64,000 nucleotides of DNA from Cristatella mucedo (lineage: Eukaryota; Bryozoa; Phylactolaemata; Cristatellidae), in NCBI GenBank assembly GCA_009760855.2, contig WPIO01000145.1:149001-213000 (forward strand). The letters run 5' to 3'. The notes beneath the pieces were generated by a model, which saw only the letters and a list, made by a program, of their open reading frames with translations, was not told the origin of the DNA and did not search any database. The translations under genes were made by a program, and so were the position numbers. This document shows positions 44,165 to 56,319 of the stretch, in pieces (position 1 is the stretch's first letter; the number at the start of each line of letters is the position of its first letter).

Positions 44165-45045
44165 ATGTCGTTTGGTTCGCACATCAGAGAGCCAGCCGCT
44201 GAACAACGCCAACAGTTTATTGCACAACGCACGGAGCCGACTGACGCACGGCTCCCTTCGCCTCCTTCTACCACTCGACTCTCCTCTTCTCCTCCAGTCC
44301 CCTGGTTGACCCCGATAATTCATCGAGGACCACAACTGTGCACCGGCCGACCCTGATGGTGAAACCACCATCTGGCCACCAGCTGGTTACCGGCCTGTGT
44401 CCATGCTACATCATAGGCAGACCACAGCTGTGCACCGGCCCCTCTCGGTGATGCTTCTAACAGCTGTTCACCAGCGGCTCATCAGGTGCCGGCATACACT
44501 CGAACTACAAGTGAAGACCATAGAGATGGTGGGTGGTACAGGGTCTTCAGGAGAAGAGCTCTCTTTAATAGATCTTATTAAGGTAGCCATATCGCATGGC
44601 AGAAACCTTGGAAAATCTCTTAAGGACGGTCACAGGTTGCGACTAAGCAATTGTTAGAGTCGGGGGAGGGTTTATGGAGGCATGCTTAGTATTGACAATT
44701 GCTTAGCTTCTTGATAACCTGCTTGTAACCACAAGTACTAAGCAGTGCTTTTAACTTACGGTTCGTGGGTTTGATAGCCGAACTGTTGACAGGGTGAAGG
44801 CAGGATGCAGAGAGGTTCTTACTGAATCGCTGAAGAAGGCCCGCCAGTAGGTATTGACTAATGGGGACATCTTTATACCAAGCAGGTCCTGTTTTGAGTG
44901 CCAAACCCGGGTACAGCTTGTGAACAGTTACAGCAAAGACAATTGCGAATTACCCGAAGGTATCGTGAAAAAGTCAGGTAAATGACGACATCAAGCTCGG
45001 AGTCGCCCGACGCCACTCACTAGCGAGGGAAGGGGGAGAGGAAAA
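44165..45045. other. unassigned DNA, possibly LTR-derived
   Basis: AACGCCAACAGTTTATTGC at 44207 resembles AACGCCACCAGTTTATTTC at 47832. No gene recognised. Confidence 0.3.
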
Positions 45046-45049
45046 AGGG

Positions 45050-45350
45050 TAATAATAATAACAATGCACTTGATAAAGCGCCCTCAGAGAAACAAATTTC
45101 TCTCTAGGCGCTTTACATTTGCTGCACGGGGAAATGCAATTGAATGGTGTGTAATATCATGCTTGATAAGCAAACAAAAAGAATAACATGGTTAGGGGTG
45201 ACATGCACAGGGTCAGCATGCAAATGTGGTTAGTGGCAGCTTGCACAGTGTCAGCACGCATAAGCACATGAAGGACGAATCACAGGGACCCACTAAATGC
45301 TGTCCTAAATAGGTGTGTTTTTAAGTTCTTTTTAAATGTGGTCAGGTCAA
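45050..45350 (-). mobile_element. LINE family A, 5'-truncated copy
   Basis: AATAATAATAACAATGCACT, AAGCGCCCTCAGAGAAAC, TCTCTAGGCGCTTTACATTT: the clearest family A 3' end, with complementary AGCGCC/GGCGCT arms. Confidence 0.9.
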
Positions 45351-45569
45351 GGGAAAAAGGGTCAGTGAGTAAAGTTGCTGCAATGGTTGAGAATTCTAGC
45401 TTCTGCCGTTGATCGCGAATCGCTTATCGGCAGAGTCTGTTGCTTTTCATGTGTGCTCGCTTACCAAAGCGGATTTTCTCATGTTGGTTCAGATGTCGAG
45501 AAACCTTTTTTTTCCGAGTGAGATCTCGTCGGTCACTTTGAGAGTCGACATGCCCAGATCCTAGGCAAC

Positions 45570-46975
45570 GTGGCGAAGTATCAGCGGAATACTGCGAAAC
45601 AGCCAGAAAACTAACAAGAAATTAGAGAGTGGTCGAGTCCTAGGCCTCCGTTTGAACAGTAAACGCATCGGGCTCGTATGGCGCCGAGATAATGCCTTAG
45701 GCTCCAGACTGTCGGCGATGACGCGGCGGCGACAGCTGTTTTCTTGGTGCTTGCATCTCATCGGTCGTTTTCCGATGACCGACTGATATTGGTCCGCCTG
45801 CAGTTACCTCAAACGTATCGCTAGCGACCGGGACTGAGACAGCAGTGTGTTCAACGAGGTTCTGGAAACTGCTCACAATATCCATCGCCGGATCCAAGCT
45901 CCTGGTCCGATCTGTGGCGCACGGCAGGTGCCCGGTGTCATTAATGGAAAACTGTGGTGGGTGCGTGCAGCGTCGATAATGCGACGAAGGATGGATGATA
46001 CGGTGGTCGAGGATGCCTCGTAGCTCCAAAAGCTAGGTGATGCCTCGAACATAAGCTTCGCCGAGCTAGAAGCCGTCATTATAGGCCTTAACATTGCTAC
46101 TGCTTGGGGGAGGGGGATTTAAAAGGTTGAAGTTGCTACTGATTCGACAACGGTGTTCGGCTGGCTGAGGTCACTGATCGGCCGAGATAAACCCTTAAGC
46201 ACATGTGGCAGGGGATTCGATAATTCGACAACGTCTGGGTTTACCGCAATACTGCAATGGAGTGCAGTCGGGACTTGACTGCAAGCCTGGTAAGGTCGCT
46301 GGAGACTAATGCAGACCAGCTGACGCGAGAAATGCGTTCGTACGTGGTTGAAGTACATGACTCGCTGTACTGGTGCTGTCGCTCCTGAGGTCAGCATTGT
46401 GGCTTCTGAGATCGACTTCAAGCAATTCCACAATCTGCAGCACCTCAGCATCTATAAGATGCTACACTTCGCTGGGCTATGTCACCCTAGTGCAGACATT
46501 CGCAGGACTGGCGTGGAAGGCATTGACTATTATGGTTTGAGTTGCTGGTCAATGAATCCATCGCCAGTTTCGTGAATCGAAGCAGTTTCGAAATCGCCAA
46601 ACACTCCACTCTTCTTTCGATCGATGGCACACGCTTCCACGACAAGAAATATTTGACGATGGTGGATTCTGGGCCCAGCAGATTTACGCTGTGGAGGCAC
46701 ACTGCTAGCGAAGAAATTTTGCGGTTGTGTTGGCAAAAATCTTGCGCGAGAGAGATCCACCAGTAAACCTCCTGATGGATAACAGTGCTCAGTTTCGGTC
46801 GGAGGCAGTTCAGCGTCTTTCCGAATGATATGGCGTTGAGAATATCTACCGGTGCGCTTAACGACCGAACGGCAAGGGCGTACTCCAACGAATGCATAGG
46901 ACTATCAAGGGAATGGCAGCATATACACCGGCCGAGGCTCGTGGGATTTATTGTTTCGGTATAATTCTGCACCGA
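45570..46975 (+). mobile_element. Ty3/gypsy-like pol fossil (RT end, RNase H, integrase)
   Basis: In order on the + strand: an end-of-RT segment, an RNase H-like segment with SFAELEAVIIGLNIATAW and VATDSTTVFGWL, and an integrase-like segment with LTMVDSGPSRFTLWRH and a later DNSAQFRSEAVQRL. Order and motifs fit a Ty3/gypsy-like pol. The copy is broken at several places and lacks visible LTRs. Confidence 0.75.
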
Positions 46976-46977
46976 TA

Positions 46978-47290
<313 letters not shown>

Positions 47291-47484
47291 GATAAGATAA
47301 GGGGCGAAAAGGTGCTTTTTAAGGCACTTTATCGCCAATGAATGGCTGAGACCGCTCCAGTCTTAAGAAAGGCCAGCACAGCAGCGTGTAATCTCAATCG
47401 ATTGACTACCCGGTGGGCCAAAGGGTGTTGGTGAAACCATCCAGTGCACGTCATACGACAGTGGCCGGAATGAAATTAGATTAA

Positions 47485-47665
47485 ATTAAATACTAGCTGA
47501 TTTAACAGCCGTTATTGGCATAGCGACAGAAGAGCCTTGAAGGCTATCACTAACGCTCGCAGTGGCGATATAGGATCGCCCACCGCCGGATTAGAACCCA
47601 CGAGATCGGGACCGAGGTCGCGAAAAGCAACTGCCTTACCTAGTGCGCCATCACGGCTCAGAAGG
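47485..47665 (-). mobile_element. tRNA-derived SINE, reverse
   Basis: ACTAGCTGATTTAACAGCCG, GAAGAGCCTTGAAGGCTATC, GGATCGCCCACCGCCGGATT and TGCGCCATCACGGCT: a full reversed copy, the same subfamily as 31678-31848. Confidence 0.75.
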
Positions 47666-49264
47666 AATGCAACTTCGGAGATAAACGACGTCGGCGTTAA
47701 AGTAATAGGAATCGGCAGGCACGTGGTAGTCGCCACGCCGGTACCTAGCGCTATGCATCGGTAACGCCGGCTCAGCCGCCTGTGGCTCGCGAGTTATCGT
47801 CGCGAACAGCGCGGATAGCACGGCCGACGAGAAACGCCACCAGTTTATTTCACCACTCACAGAGCAGGGCGAAGCACGACTCTCATCTCGCCCACCGGAG
47901 TCCCCCCCCCGACTCCCTTGTCATAACAATCACCAATAGCACGTCCCGATTGCTTACCACTTTGAGTGTCACAGCCCACTCGTACAACGATCGGGGACAG
48001 TATCGTCAATTAAATGAAACCGCACCGCCGATACTCGGCCTGCTGCAAGGCGACGTTGATCGTCAAGGCATGACGAAAAGGACTACCGTCAGCTTCGCCA
48101 GCGGTCGGAACTTTTGCGCCCGCTTCGGCCCTCGGACTACGAAATGGAATTATGGTTTCGCTTTGGTGGCGGTTCTGTACCCATACAACTGTTTGCTTTT
48201 AGTGTAGTACTGAGCTTCGGCGGCCGCTTTGCGCCGCCTGACGTGGCGTAGCCCGCCCTCGATGGGCCGGCCACTTTCGGAACACTTGTCTATTGGTCAT
48301 GTGGACTATGCCCCAACCTTGGGAGGGAGGGGGAGTGGGTACTTTTCACTTTTCCTTCGCTTTGCTTATCCGCACGCTTCAGTCTCATGCAGACTATACT
48401 AACTAGAGCATGCCTCTTGTGGTCATTCGTGTCGACTGCGGATGGGAGATCTAGAACTAGAGCAAGCATCGCCTGTGGAGAGGTTGATAAACTGAATGCC
48501 TGACTTGTATGTTTTTTATCCTGATTATCGGACCAACTCGCTAAGGCTTAGAGAAGATTAACGTGAACTACTACTACTATCCTACTCATCGGAGTTTTAA
48601 ATGTACGGTTGGACTAATAATAGCCTAAAAGTAATAGTAGCACTCGTACAGAGCCGCAAGTAAGCTAAATCTCTTTCTCGGTGCTACTCGTATGGTGGAA
48701 AGGAAGCATAGTAGGTAGTTTTTGATAGCCTATTTGAGCCTGTAGGGCCATAGTGTTCCAGCAAGTCCGATATCCTCTTTGCATGCCTGCTTAACAGCTC
48801 TCCAAATCGTCTCTATCTGCATATCTCCTGTAGCCTCCGCCAGGAATCCGGATGTCCTCTTCCAAAATTACCTGCCACTGGACGAGCACACCAACTCCAC
48901 AATCGTGTGCATAGTTTCACTTACGTATCTATGATAAAAGTCGGGTTTGCTTGCTTAGGGACGAGACAGCACAGCCGCTTCATGCATCCACATGAAATTC
49001 TGACAACACTACACAACTGCTATTTGAGGTCTTTCTGCAGATGCATACGCTTACATTTGATGATGTACGGTTCAGCAGCTAAGCTCATGTAAACGTTGAG
49101 ACTGCAACATTAGGCCACTTGTCCAGCACTGGTTGTCTCAAGCAACGTATACACACCGAGCTCAGGTCACTCACCTTAGGGCCCCTCATTCTTTAGCTAG
49201 TACCCCACTTATCTCAAATTAGTTTCACTTCAGACATTACATTGAACCATACGACAGTCTCTGG
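47666..49264. other. unassigned DNA
   Basis: Only the LTR-like stretch near 47820-47880 (compare 44200) stands out. No gene seen. Confidence 0.4.
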
Positions 49265-49267
49265 TCG

Positions 49268-49385
49268 AGTACTATCGGGCCACGATAGCCCCGAAGGTAA
49301 GGTGCTGGCTATTCACGACCGAAGTCGTGGGTTTGAATCATGCAGTTGAGCAATCCTATATTTTGCATTATTGGCAATCTTGTAC
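49268..49385 (+). mobile_element. tRNA-derived SINE head
   Basis: GGGCCACGATAGCCCCGAAG, GTAAGGTGCTGGCTATTCAC and GTCGTGGGTTTGAATCATGC: A box and slightly decayed B box. Confidence 0.65.
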
Positions 49386-49664
49386 TATTATGATATACAG
49401 CTGGAACATCGACCGGCAAGCAAATTAATTACATCGCCGCATTCAGCTAAACAAGAATTTCAGTCATCTTCCTGGCTCACAGAACAGCTGGTTCATCACC
49501 GGATCCACCATCCCGCAAATCTCAGGTCTTGCATATCACTGCCACAAGTTTCAGCCTCTCGATTTCAGGTAGATTGAATACATTTATTAAATGTGTAATG
49601 GTTTCACTCCAAGAATGATGGCTGAAATGTATATCTCACTAAGGCGATTGCTGTGCCCTTCTAG

Positions 49665-49805
49665 CTGAAAACTAGTCCACTTTGTAGCTGCTAAATCGCT
49701 ACTTCCATGCCACTCACTTTCTATGCAGCCCACTTAAATTCACCATGCTGCGTTTTCTGACTGATGGGTGTCAGTTGGCTATGGCATATTGATTACACTC
49801 CAGCT
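49665..49805 (+). mobile_element. LINE family B 3' UTR, old copy
   Basis: CTACTTCCATGCCACTCACT, then GTGTCAGTTGGCTATGGCAT, is a diverged version of 41895-41995. Confidence 0.5.
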
Positions 49806-49919
49806 TACTCTACACTTTGTCTTCGTTGTCATGTCATCATTGCGATAAAGCAAGAACACAGTACACATCGACACTAAGAGAGTCAATACAGTTATCCCAT
49901 TCACCGTGATACCATCGGT

Positions 49920-49925
49920 TTTATT
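49920..49925 (-). terminator. RPL35A poly(A) signal
   Basis: AATAAA on the - strand begins about 22 bases after the TAA stop, giving a very short 3' UTR as is common for ribosomal protein genes. Confidence 0.7.
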
Positions 49926-49946
49926 GAACATGTCGACACAGGCCAA

Positions 49947-50118
49947 TTATACTCGGGAAGGGTACAGCATTACTCTTATTCTTCTGCCAATAGCCTTAGA
50001 AGGAAGGTTGTGCCTGAACTTGGCCTTGACAGCACCACTGTTTCCGTGAGATCGCAGCACCTTGCCCCAGATGACTCGAATCCTGCTTGGCTTTTCATGA
50101 CCAGGACACGAAGTCAAA
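49947..50118 (-). CDS. RPL35A: RPL35A coding exon 3
   Basis: It starts after acceptor CTTTGTAG and encodes [20 protein letters not shown] through [12 protein letters not shown] and TAA. Confidence 0.97.
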
Positions 50119-53100
50119 CTACAAAGACGTAAATTGTTAACCGAATGCAACAACAGTAACACAATTTAAAGGGAACAAACACACGATAACTTACTTCTTT
50201 GCCTTGTAAACGTAGGCACACCTTTTGCCCAGGTAAAAGTCGACGTCCTTACGCACATTCACACCATCGATCTTAAGTATGGCCTGATTCTCATGCTGGT
50301 TCCTCAAACCACGCTTGTAACCAGTGAACACAGCTTTTACATATAGTCTACAAGAGATAATACAGGCAATAAAACATGAGCTCTATGCCAATGAGCAAAT
50401 TGTACAAAGCAGTTATCAATATCAGACTTTCAAGAATGAAAAGGACAGAACATGGCATGGATGCACTCGACAAACAGTCAATATGCAATCACACGAATAG
50501 GCACTTATTTACAATCTTTTCCCATAAGCCCGGTCTCAGCTAAAGTGATAGTAATGACACAGTAAGACTTCAATATTTTGAAATAGTTCTTGTTGGCATC
50601 TCAATACATCAATATTTGACTATACAGATGAATCCTTGCAACCAATCTACCGGCATCACACAAGTATGCTTCTGCCAGTGGCTGGCAAACAATGTAACAC
50701 GAAGTCAGACACAAATCACCATCCTAGGGTGTGATCCAATATATTTACACACATTTTTTGCCTGCCAAATAGTCTTGGCCCAAAGATTTGGCCGGCTGAT
50801 TTCTGTGGGTCGCGAGGCACTCCTACCTCACGATCACTATCAAGTAGGAGTAACTAGTGGAGGCTCTCGTGTTTATCCTGCATGCCTAGCTTAACTAAGC
50901 CGTCAAGTATTTTGTCAGTAGGCTGGTATGCAATTTTATGCAACAGCGTTAGATAAAAGCCTGCCCCGGAGCACGACCAAGAGAACATTGCCACGCCCGG
51001 GCTTGGCCCTGGTGATATCTCAAACATATCATCTACAATACAGTAACTAAATGCAAAGTGCCTATACAATAAGCCATGCACCGACTCGTGAATACACCGA
51101 GTTCTATGTAAGTACGGCCTAATGTTATACTCCACACATAAAGAAGAACCAGCACACCAAAACTACAATCCTTTGAATAATCAAGAACACTATTTGACAC
51201 TGCTGTGCACTACTGGCAAAATCCAGTCGACGACTTGAAAGAATATGCTCAAACTAACAAGCACCCATGTTGAGTAAGACTAATATTGTTTTAAACTTAT
51301 AGAATTTCTTGTAATGAAGAACTGCAGGTCGTTTAAGTGGAGTATTCCCAGACCCGATATTCTTATAAGCAGAGTCGACTTAAACTCACAACATCTGCTA
51401 GTCTAAGCTGGATGGGACACAGCAAACCAATGCAGTACCATAAGCCTACAACTCTTAACGTGGGCGTTTGCTTGGCCTCACCCCCAGTTGACGTATTAAC
51501 ACGGGTTCAGAGGTAAGATCTATTGAGTGCAGGTTTAAATTGTATCCTAGCTACATGCCGACCTAACATTCATGGGTTATTTGCACTTAACTGCAAATAG
51601 CCAAATAGAGTGAAATTACAATGTTTTGAAGACGAGGACCAGCTCACAGTGTCAACACTCTGCGTGCAGTTTTGAGACAGGCAAGACCATTTTTTACACC
51701 AGAGAATTAACACCTGTCGACACATGAAAAGCAAATCGGCTGTGGATAAGGGATCATTAACACCAAGGCATGTCTTCTTGTCACCGGTAAGGGGGCAGAT
51801 GCAGGACATGTAAGTATACAATAGGCTCAGAGCCAGAGTCATGCAACCATGGCCACGGTACATTCGTGTTTCTCTTTGCAGCCACGACACCTGCTCGTCG
51901 GTGTCAAGGACAATGGCCTAATACAAATAAGCTCACTAACAAAGCCAAAACGCAACGGAGATTAAACTGCATCCACGTGTATACAACGAACAGAGCCGAT
52001 CAAGTCTACAGTAAAATGATCACAACTATAGCTGAACATTTGACACAATTTATTGATACGTGTCGATTCAAAAATAAAAACAGCCATTAAGGCAACTTTA
52101 GCATGGTCCTTAGCTATCAAAAACATTCGGGAAAAGACCAATACAAAAATTACAATGAGGACAGCTACACACGTAAAAATTGAAAGTCGTTTAGGCGTAC
52201 TGTATTAACACTGCTAGAGGAACAGACTATTGCACATCACTCTTACCTTCCCATAAATGATTGCATGTGCTAACAATTGCAGCTGTGGGAATGTTGCATA
52301 GGTTTAGAAGTGCCACACAATCCTACTAAGGGAACAGCCACAGTCTCTATACCTACGCCAGGCAATCTTTAAAGACTTAAATTAAATCAGATCTGCCAGG
52401 TGCCTATTTACTGTTTAACCACTGCAAAGGTTACAGGAATATATGTATACATAATCTATTCAGCCCAATGCATAATAAGCAACAAGTTTTTTAAGTCAAT
52501 AACACATTTTACATTTGTTATAGCCTCAGCCAACTTAAAAACTCTTTCTAGGCACTTCACATCGCAGAGTGCAATAACAAGTCGACCTAAGCAATGCCGA
52601 GTGTACACATATGACGGTGTATTACTTAATCGAAATCACTGACTGGTCTGCTAGCACTAGGGTAGAGAGAAACAGCAACACTGCCGAAGGCACGTGGTTT
52701 GCTGCTAAGGAATGCGGAAAACGATGTAAAGCCGGGAACATGAGGCATTACGACTCGCAGCGGCGCGGCTCACAATGTCGGGAAGTCATAGAGAGTCGCT
52801 CACGTACAAAGCACGGACGCCGGTATTAATCGACCATGTCATTTCAGCCCCAGTAAGCGACCGAAAGCAGATACCTGGAGCGATATCTCGTACAGTAACC
52901 ATCAAATGCACTGAACCAAGCCTTTTTAAAGGGTTTAAAGGTTCGCTTGAAGCAACAGCTGTGCAAGTCAAGCCAACCCTAAAAACTAGGAGGCCTACAG
53001 GCTTAGAAGTGCGTGTATACAACCGTGCCCGCTAACTACGAGACTACGAGCAGACGTAAGTGTAACAACACTCAGCCAAGCAACGCTCACCTTCCGGGCT

Positions 53101-53155
53101 TTTTCCTTGAAACTGTTTTTGGAGGCGCAGAAGCAGCAGACGAAGCTTCAGCCAT
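49947..53155 (-). CDS. RPL35A: ribosomal protein eL33 (RPL35A), three coding exons
   Basis: Coding exons on the - strand are 53091-53155, 50195-50347 and 49947-50118: 390 bases, 129 residues plus TAA. The phases join exactly (AG+A = Arg; AA+T = Asn). The protein reads [20 protein letters not shown], then [20 protein letters not shown], then [28 protein letters not shown] and ends [10 protein letters not shown]. Human and fly RPL35A share [23 protein letters not shown] and RIR.MLYPSR. It is a component of the large ribosomal subunit. The Ala/Ser/Lys-rich N-terminal extension resembles that of the insect protein. Intron 1 is about 2.7 kb and intron 2 only 76 bp. Introns and a nearby poly(A) signal argue against a processed pseudogene. 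Confidence 0.97.
50195..50347 (-). CDS. RPL35A: RPL35A coding exon 2
   Basis: Acceptor CTCTTGTAG and donor GTAAGT on the - strand flank it. It encodes [20 protein letters not shown] through [13 protein letters not shown], the most conserved half of the protein. Confidence 0.97.
50348..53090. other. RPL35A intron 1
   Basis: About 2.7 kb. I looked for box C/D snoRNA signatures on the - strand and saw none. A very decayed LINE A tail may lie at 52505-52580 (CTTTCTAGGCACTTCACAT). Confidence 0.5.
53091..53155 (-). CDS. RPL35A: RPL35A coding exon 1
   Basis: It starts with ATG at 53155 and covers 21 codons plus AG, then GTGAGC. An AG acceptor (TTGTAG) lies three bases before the ATG, so the 5' UTR is probably split. 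Confidence 0.93.
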
Positions 53156-53363
53156 CGTCTACAACAGAAGGACCGAAGCCACGCTCGCGGGAGCCGCCGA
53201 CGCACCCGCAAATAATCAGTTCTCCCACCCGTCATCCCTTGACATCCGCTCTTCGCTAGGCACAAATCCAAATCTGGGGACTTCAATATAGAGTACTGCA
53301 GGGCCCTGTTGGTAAAAGAAGCAAAACAACATACCAAAACAGCGTCAGCTACAAGCGATTTAC

Positions 53364-53406
53364 CTCAGAACGTCGGTCACAAACGGCCGGAAACCTGAAA
53401 AGGAAG
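53364..53406 (-). other. predicted non-coding first exon of RPL35A
   Basis: On the - strand a 43-base stretch runs from a pyrimidine tract to a GTAAAT donor after TTCTGAG. The only nearby acceptor is the AG just before the RPL35A ATG, giving a 203-bp 5' UTR intron. This is inferred from splice signals alone. Confidence 0.5.
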
Positions 53407-53414
53407 TGACGTCA
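53397..53414 (-). promoter_or_regulatory. RPL35A core promoter: CRE plus TOP-like pyrimidine tract
   Basis: On the - strand the perfect palindrome TGACGTCA (53407-53414) is followed at once by CTTCCTTTTC (53397-53406). CREs bind ATF/CREB factors, and a C followed by pyrimidines at the start site is the TOP element of translation-machinery mRNAs. The likely start is the C at 53406. Confidence 0.6.
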
Positions 53415-53419
53415 CAAAT

Positions 53420-55070
53420 GACCTTGGCCTTTGCCGAGGGCGGCTGAGGCCCTCTTGCTTCTAGCGTATGTGCGCTGGTGTGGCGTACGTGCAACTATCG
53501 TTTATGGAAAACTGAGCGTGAGGTCATCGATTTTCAGTTCATTTTTGGAGGGCCACCATTACACAGTCATTGACAAGATCGCGACGTTGACGTTCATGGT
53601 TCGGGCGAAGGCGCCCGGCGGTCGTAAGGGCGCTTTTTCGCTATTCGGTCCGCTGTGGCGAGCGCGCGGCTATCAAACTCGCCGTCCAACTCATTAGACC
53701 TTCAATTGAATGTGGACCGTCAATCGGATTGGGTGCATAATTCCCAAATCTCTTCTGAATGAACACCCGCACCGCGCTCTTACGCCGGCGGCCTTGTCCA
53801 GTGCGTACTTCCGGCGTCCGCTCGCGTGCCTGTCAGCTGCCCGCGCCGGGATCTGCGAACCGCGTAGCTCGTCGAGGTACGGCGTTCGTCGGTGTACACG
53901 TCTGCTGGAATTGTGGTAGTGCTGAAAGCAACTGTCGGCTGAGTACTTTTGTTCGTCTGCAGAGACGTCCCCGAATGACTTTTGAAGTAGCAGTAGACTC
54001 TAGGCAAACGTTCCTGCCCGTTAGCGACTTGATAGTTAGCCCAAGGCAGGGCGAGTCGCATTTTTACCCCGTAGTCAAGTTGGGACTAGTACTGAATCGG
54101 CAGCAGTGTTTTGTAGTTATGCCCCTACAGAGTCTCTAAGGTGGCCGCCGGCCGCGGAGACATGTATCCCACCTCTGACATTTGCCAACACGGATATTCA
54201 CCAAGAAATGATTTGAAAATGTGTATTTTTGCTAGTGAAATGACCTTATGTATATTTCGTATAACTAAGTAAATAAGAAACAACTGACGGTGTACCACCA
54301 AAAGGCATGCTTTAACGACACTTCTCTTAGTGCCGACGGCAGCAGCATCAGCAGCTGCAGCAGAAGCTGTGATGTTAAGGCAGTCGGGAGCCGTTGCGTC
54401 AGTGATAGCAGCTATCAGCATCAGCTTTAAGCCTCAAAAATGGAATTTCTCATAGTACAAGTGATCGTTAATTAAATTTTCCTCCACACACACGTTCCTA
54501 CTTGCAAGAGAAGCAACCTGTTACGGCGATTCCGAAGGCAGTGTCTAGTGCCACCCATCTCTGAGGAGAGTTTACTAAACGATTGTTCTCAGCTATACAT
54601 GCTTTCCAGCTTGCAAGAATGTTCTACATCGTATAGAAAAGAACTGCAAGTTCAACATTCTCCAGGCATTTTACAGTGGCACTTGGGGGGGGGGGTAAAG
54701 TGGGACAGTGATTCGCCTGCGGTGGTTATTAACAAGGAACCAGTGTCACCGAGTTGGTGTGTGATAGGTCTGACATAGGTGGTACCTCATATTTTGTATC
54801 GAGAAAGGGAGAAAGAGGAGAGATCGAGATAGAAAGAAAGATAGAGAGATCGAGCTAGAGTCAGAGGGGAGAGAGAGAGAGCTGGTGCTGAGAACCTCGA
54901 ATTAAGGAGGTTATCGACATGGTCGTTGGAATATGTCTCGTGTCTTGTTGCAGTATGATAGCGGCATTGCATTGCAGACCTTTGTATTGGAGCTGCATAT
55001 GGTGCCTGTGTGGTCAATTAAGCAGTACACTGACATGAGAGGTCAAGCGACCCTACTATGGTAATGCTAC
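53420..55070. other. unassigned DNA upstream of RPL35A
   Basis: Open frames exist near 53431-53697 and 53759-54139 (+) but match no family I know. A run of 10 G lies at about 54687-54696, and a GA-rich stretch at 54800-54880. Confidence 0.4.
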
Positions 55071-55074
55071 TGGC

Positions 55075-55285
55075 AACATGCTGCCACTAACTAAACTTCC
55101 TTGCTGACCCCATGCATGTCACCCCTAACCATGTTATTCTTGTTGTTTATTGAGCATGCTACCACTAACCATTTGATCGTGTTTCCTTTGCAGCAATTGT
55201 AAAGTGCCTAGTGAAGGAGATTTGAGTTCTCTTAGGGCGCTATATCAAGTGTGCTGTTGTCATTACTATCATTATTATTAACAAT
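55075..55285 (+). mobile_element. LINE family A 3' end
   Basis: CATGTCACCCCTAACCATGT, ACCACTAACCATTTGATCGT, TTGCAGCAATTGTAAAGTGC and a TTATTATTA tail. Confidence 0.85.
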
Positions 55286-55917
55286 ATCTGCCTGCTCTGC
55301 GTGCCCATCTGGGTTCCTAAAGCATCAGCACGATTGCCTGGGCGGGGACAGCTGCGGTGGCTTCTTGGTCGCACACACACACGGCCACGATTCGGCGGCG
55401 GCAGCCGTTTCGTTGCCGGCCTACTTGGCGATCTTAAGCAGAGTAATGTGTGCTTAGTTGCATGGCAGCAAACTGACAGGTACACGTGACCTACTTGCAT
55501 GTCGTGGACAAAGGTTGCTCGAGAATTTCGCGTCGTCTGCCCTGCTTGGGCTGCCGGCAGAGGGCACTGCAGCCAGCGCAGCAAGATGCCGTCGTGTCGC
55601 GGTAGTACTCCACCTTCTTGACTCGGGTCCGGAGTTGTGTCGTTACAAGGGGAGGAAGCATCGTGTGAGCTCACGTGGCTGCAGTATTGCAGCAGCACGG
55701 GCAGAGCAGCACGAGCCAGCGTTGCTCGTAGCAGCTCAGCTGCAACTGTCACTACTTGGCCGACCTTGGTCTCGTGCATTGTGGGGGCAGGGTCCTGCTT
55801 TCAGCAGTGCCTGAAATTCTGCACACAACTCTGCTCCGTCAGCAGCATCCTCTGCGAGGTGAATTTACTGCGCAGGATGTGCATGTATAGTCGCCAATCG
55901 GTGGGAATCAGCTGCAG

Positions 55918-55920
55918 CAC

Positions 55921-56017
<97 letters not shown>
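55918..56017. repeat. (CA)n microsatellite, about 100 bp
   Basis: An AC run with one early G interruption. Confidence 0.97.
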
Positions 56018-56019
<2 letters not shown>

Positions 56020-56217
56020 GTTCATGACTGCCATTTGGAACCGTGATCAGCCTAAAACGGAAGGAGCCACGGCTGTGTGCATGAAGGTTCACAAGGTCAC
56101 AACTATGCTGTGCCTTGCCTAGGCAGCTTGTACGATGACACGTGACCGACTGCCTGCCGATACGTGACTGACTGAGGGCGGCGATGACTTGAGCCTGGGT
56201 CACGTGACTCACTTCGA

Positions 56218-56316
56218 GAAAAGCCCGAGCGATCTCGGAAGCAAGCAATGCAGCAGCTGCAGCAGCTGCAGCAGCTGCAGCAGCACGATATTGCGCTGCT
56301 GCTGACGCTGCAGCAT
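56218..56316 (+). other. possible Gln-rich exon with a CAG/CTG repeat
   Basis: One frame reads KPERSRKQAMQQLQQLQQLQ and on to HDIALLLTLQH, then GTAAGC. An AG precedes it. The codons CAG CAG CTG repeat three times. It may be an exon of an unseen gene or just a trinucleotide repeat. Confidence 0.2.
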
Positions 56317-56319
56317 GTA

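Noticed and set aside
53431-54139. Divergent gene opposite RPL35A
   Set aside because: The + strand frames here have no recognisable domain and poor starts; nothing beyond the shared promoter region supports a gene.
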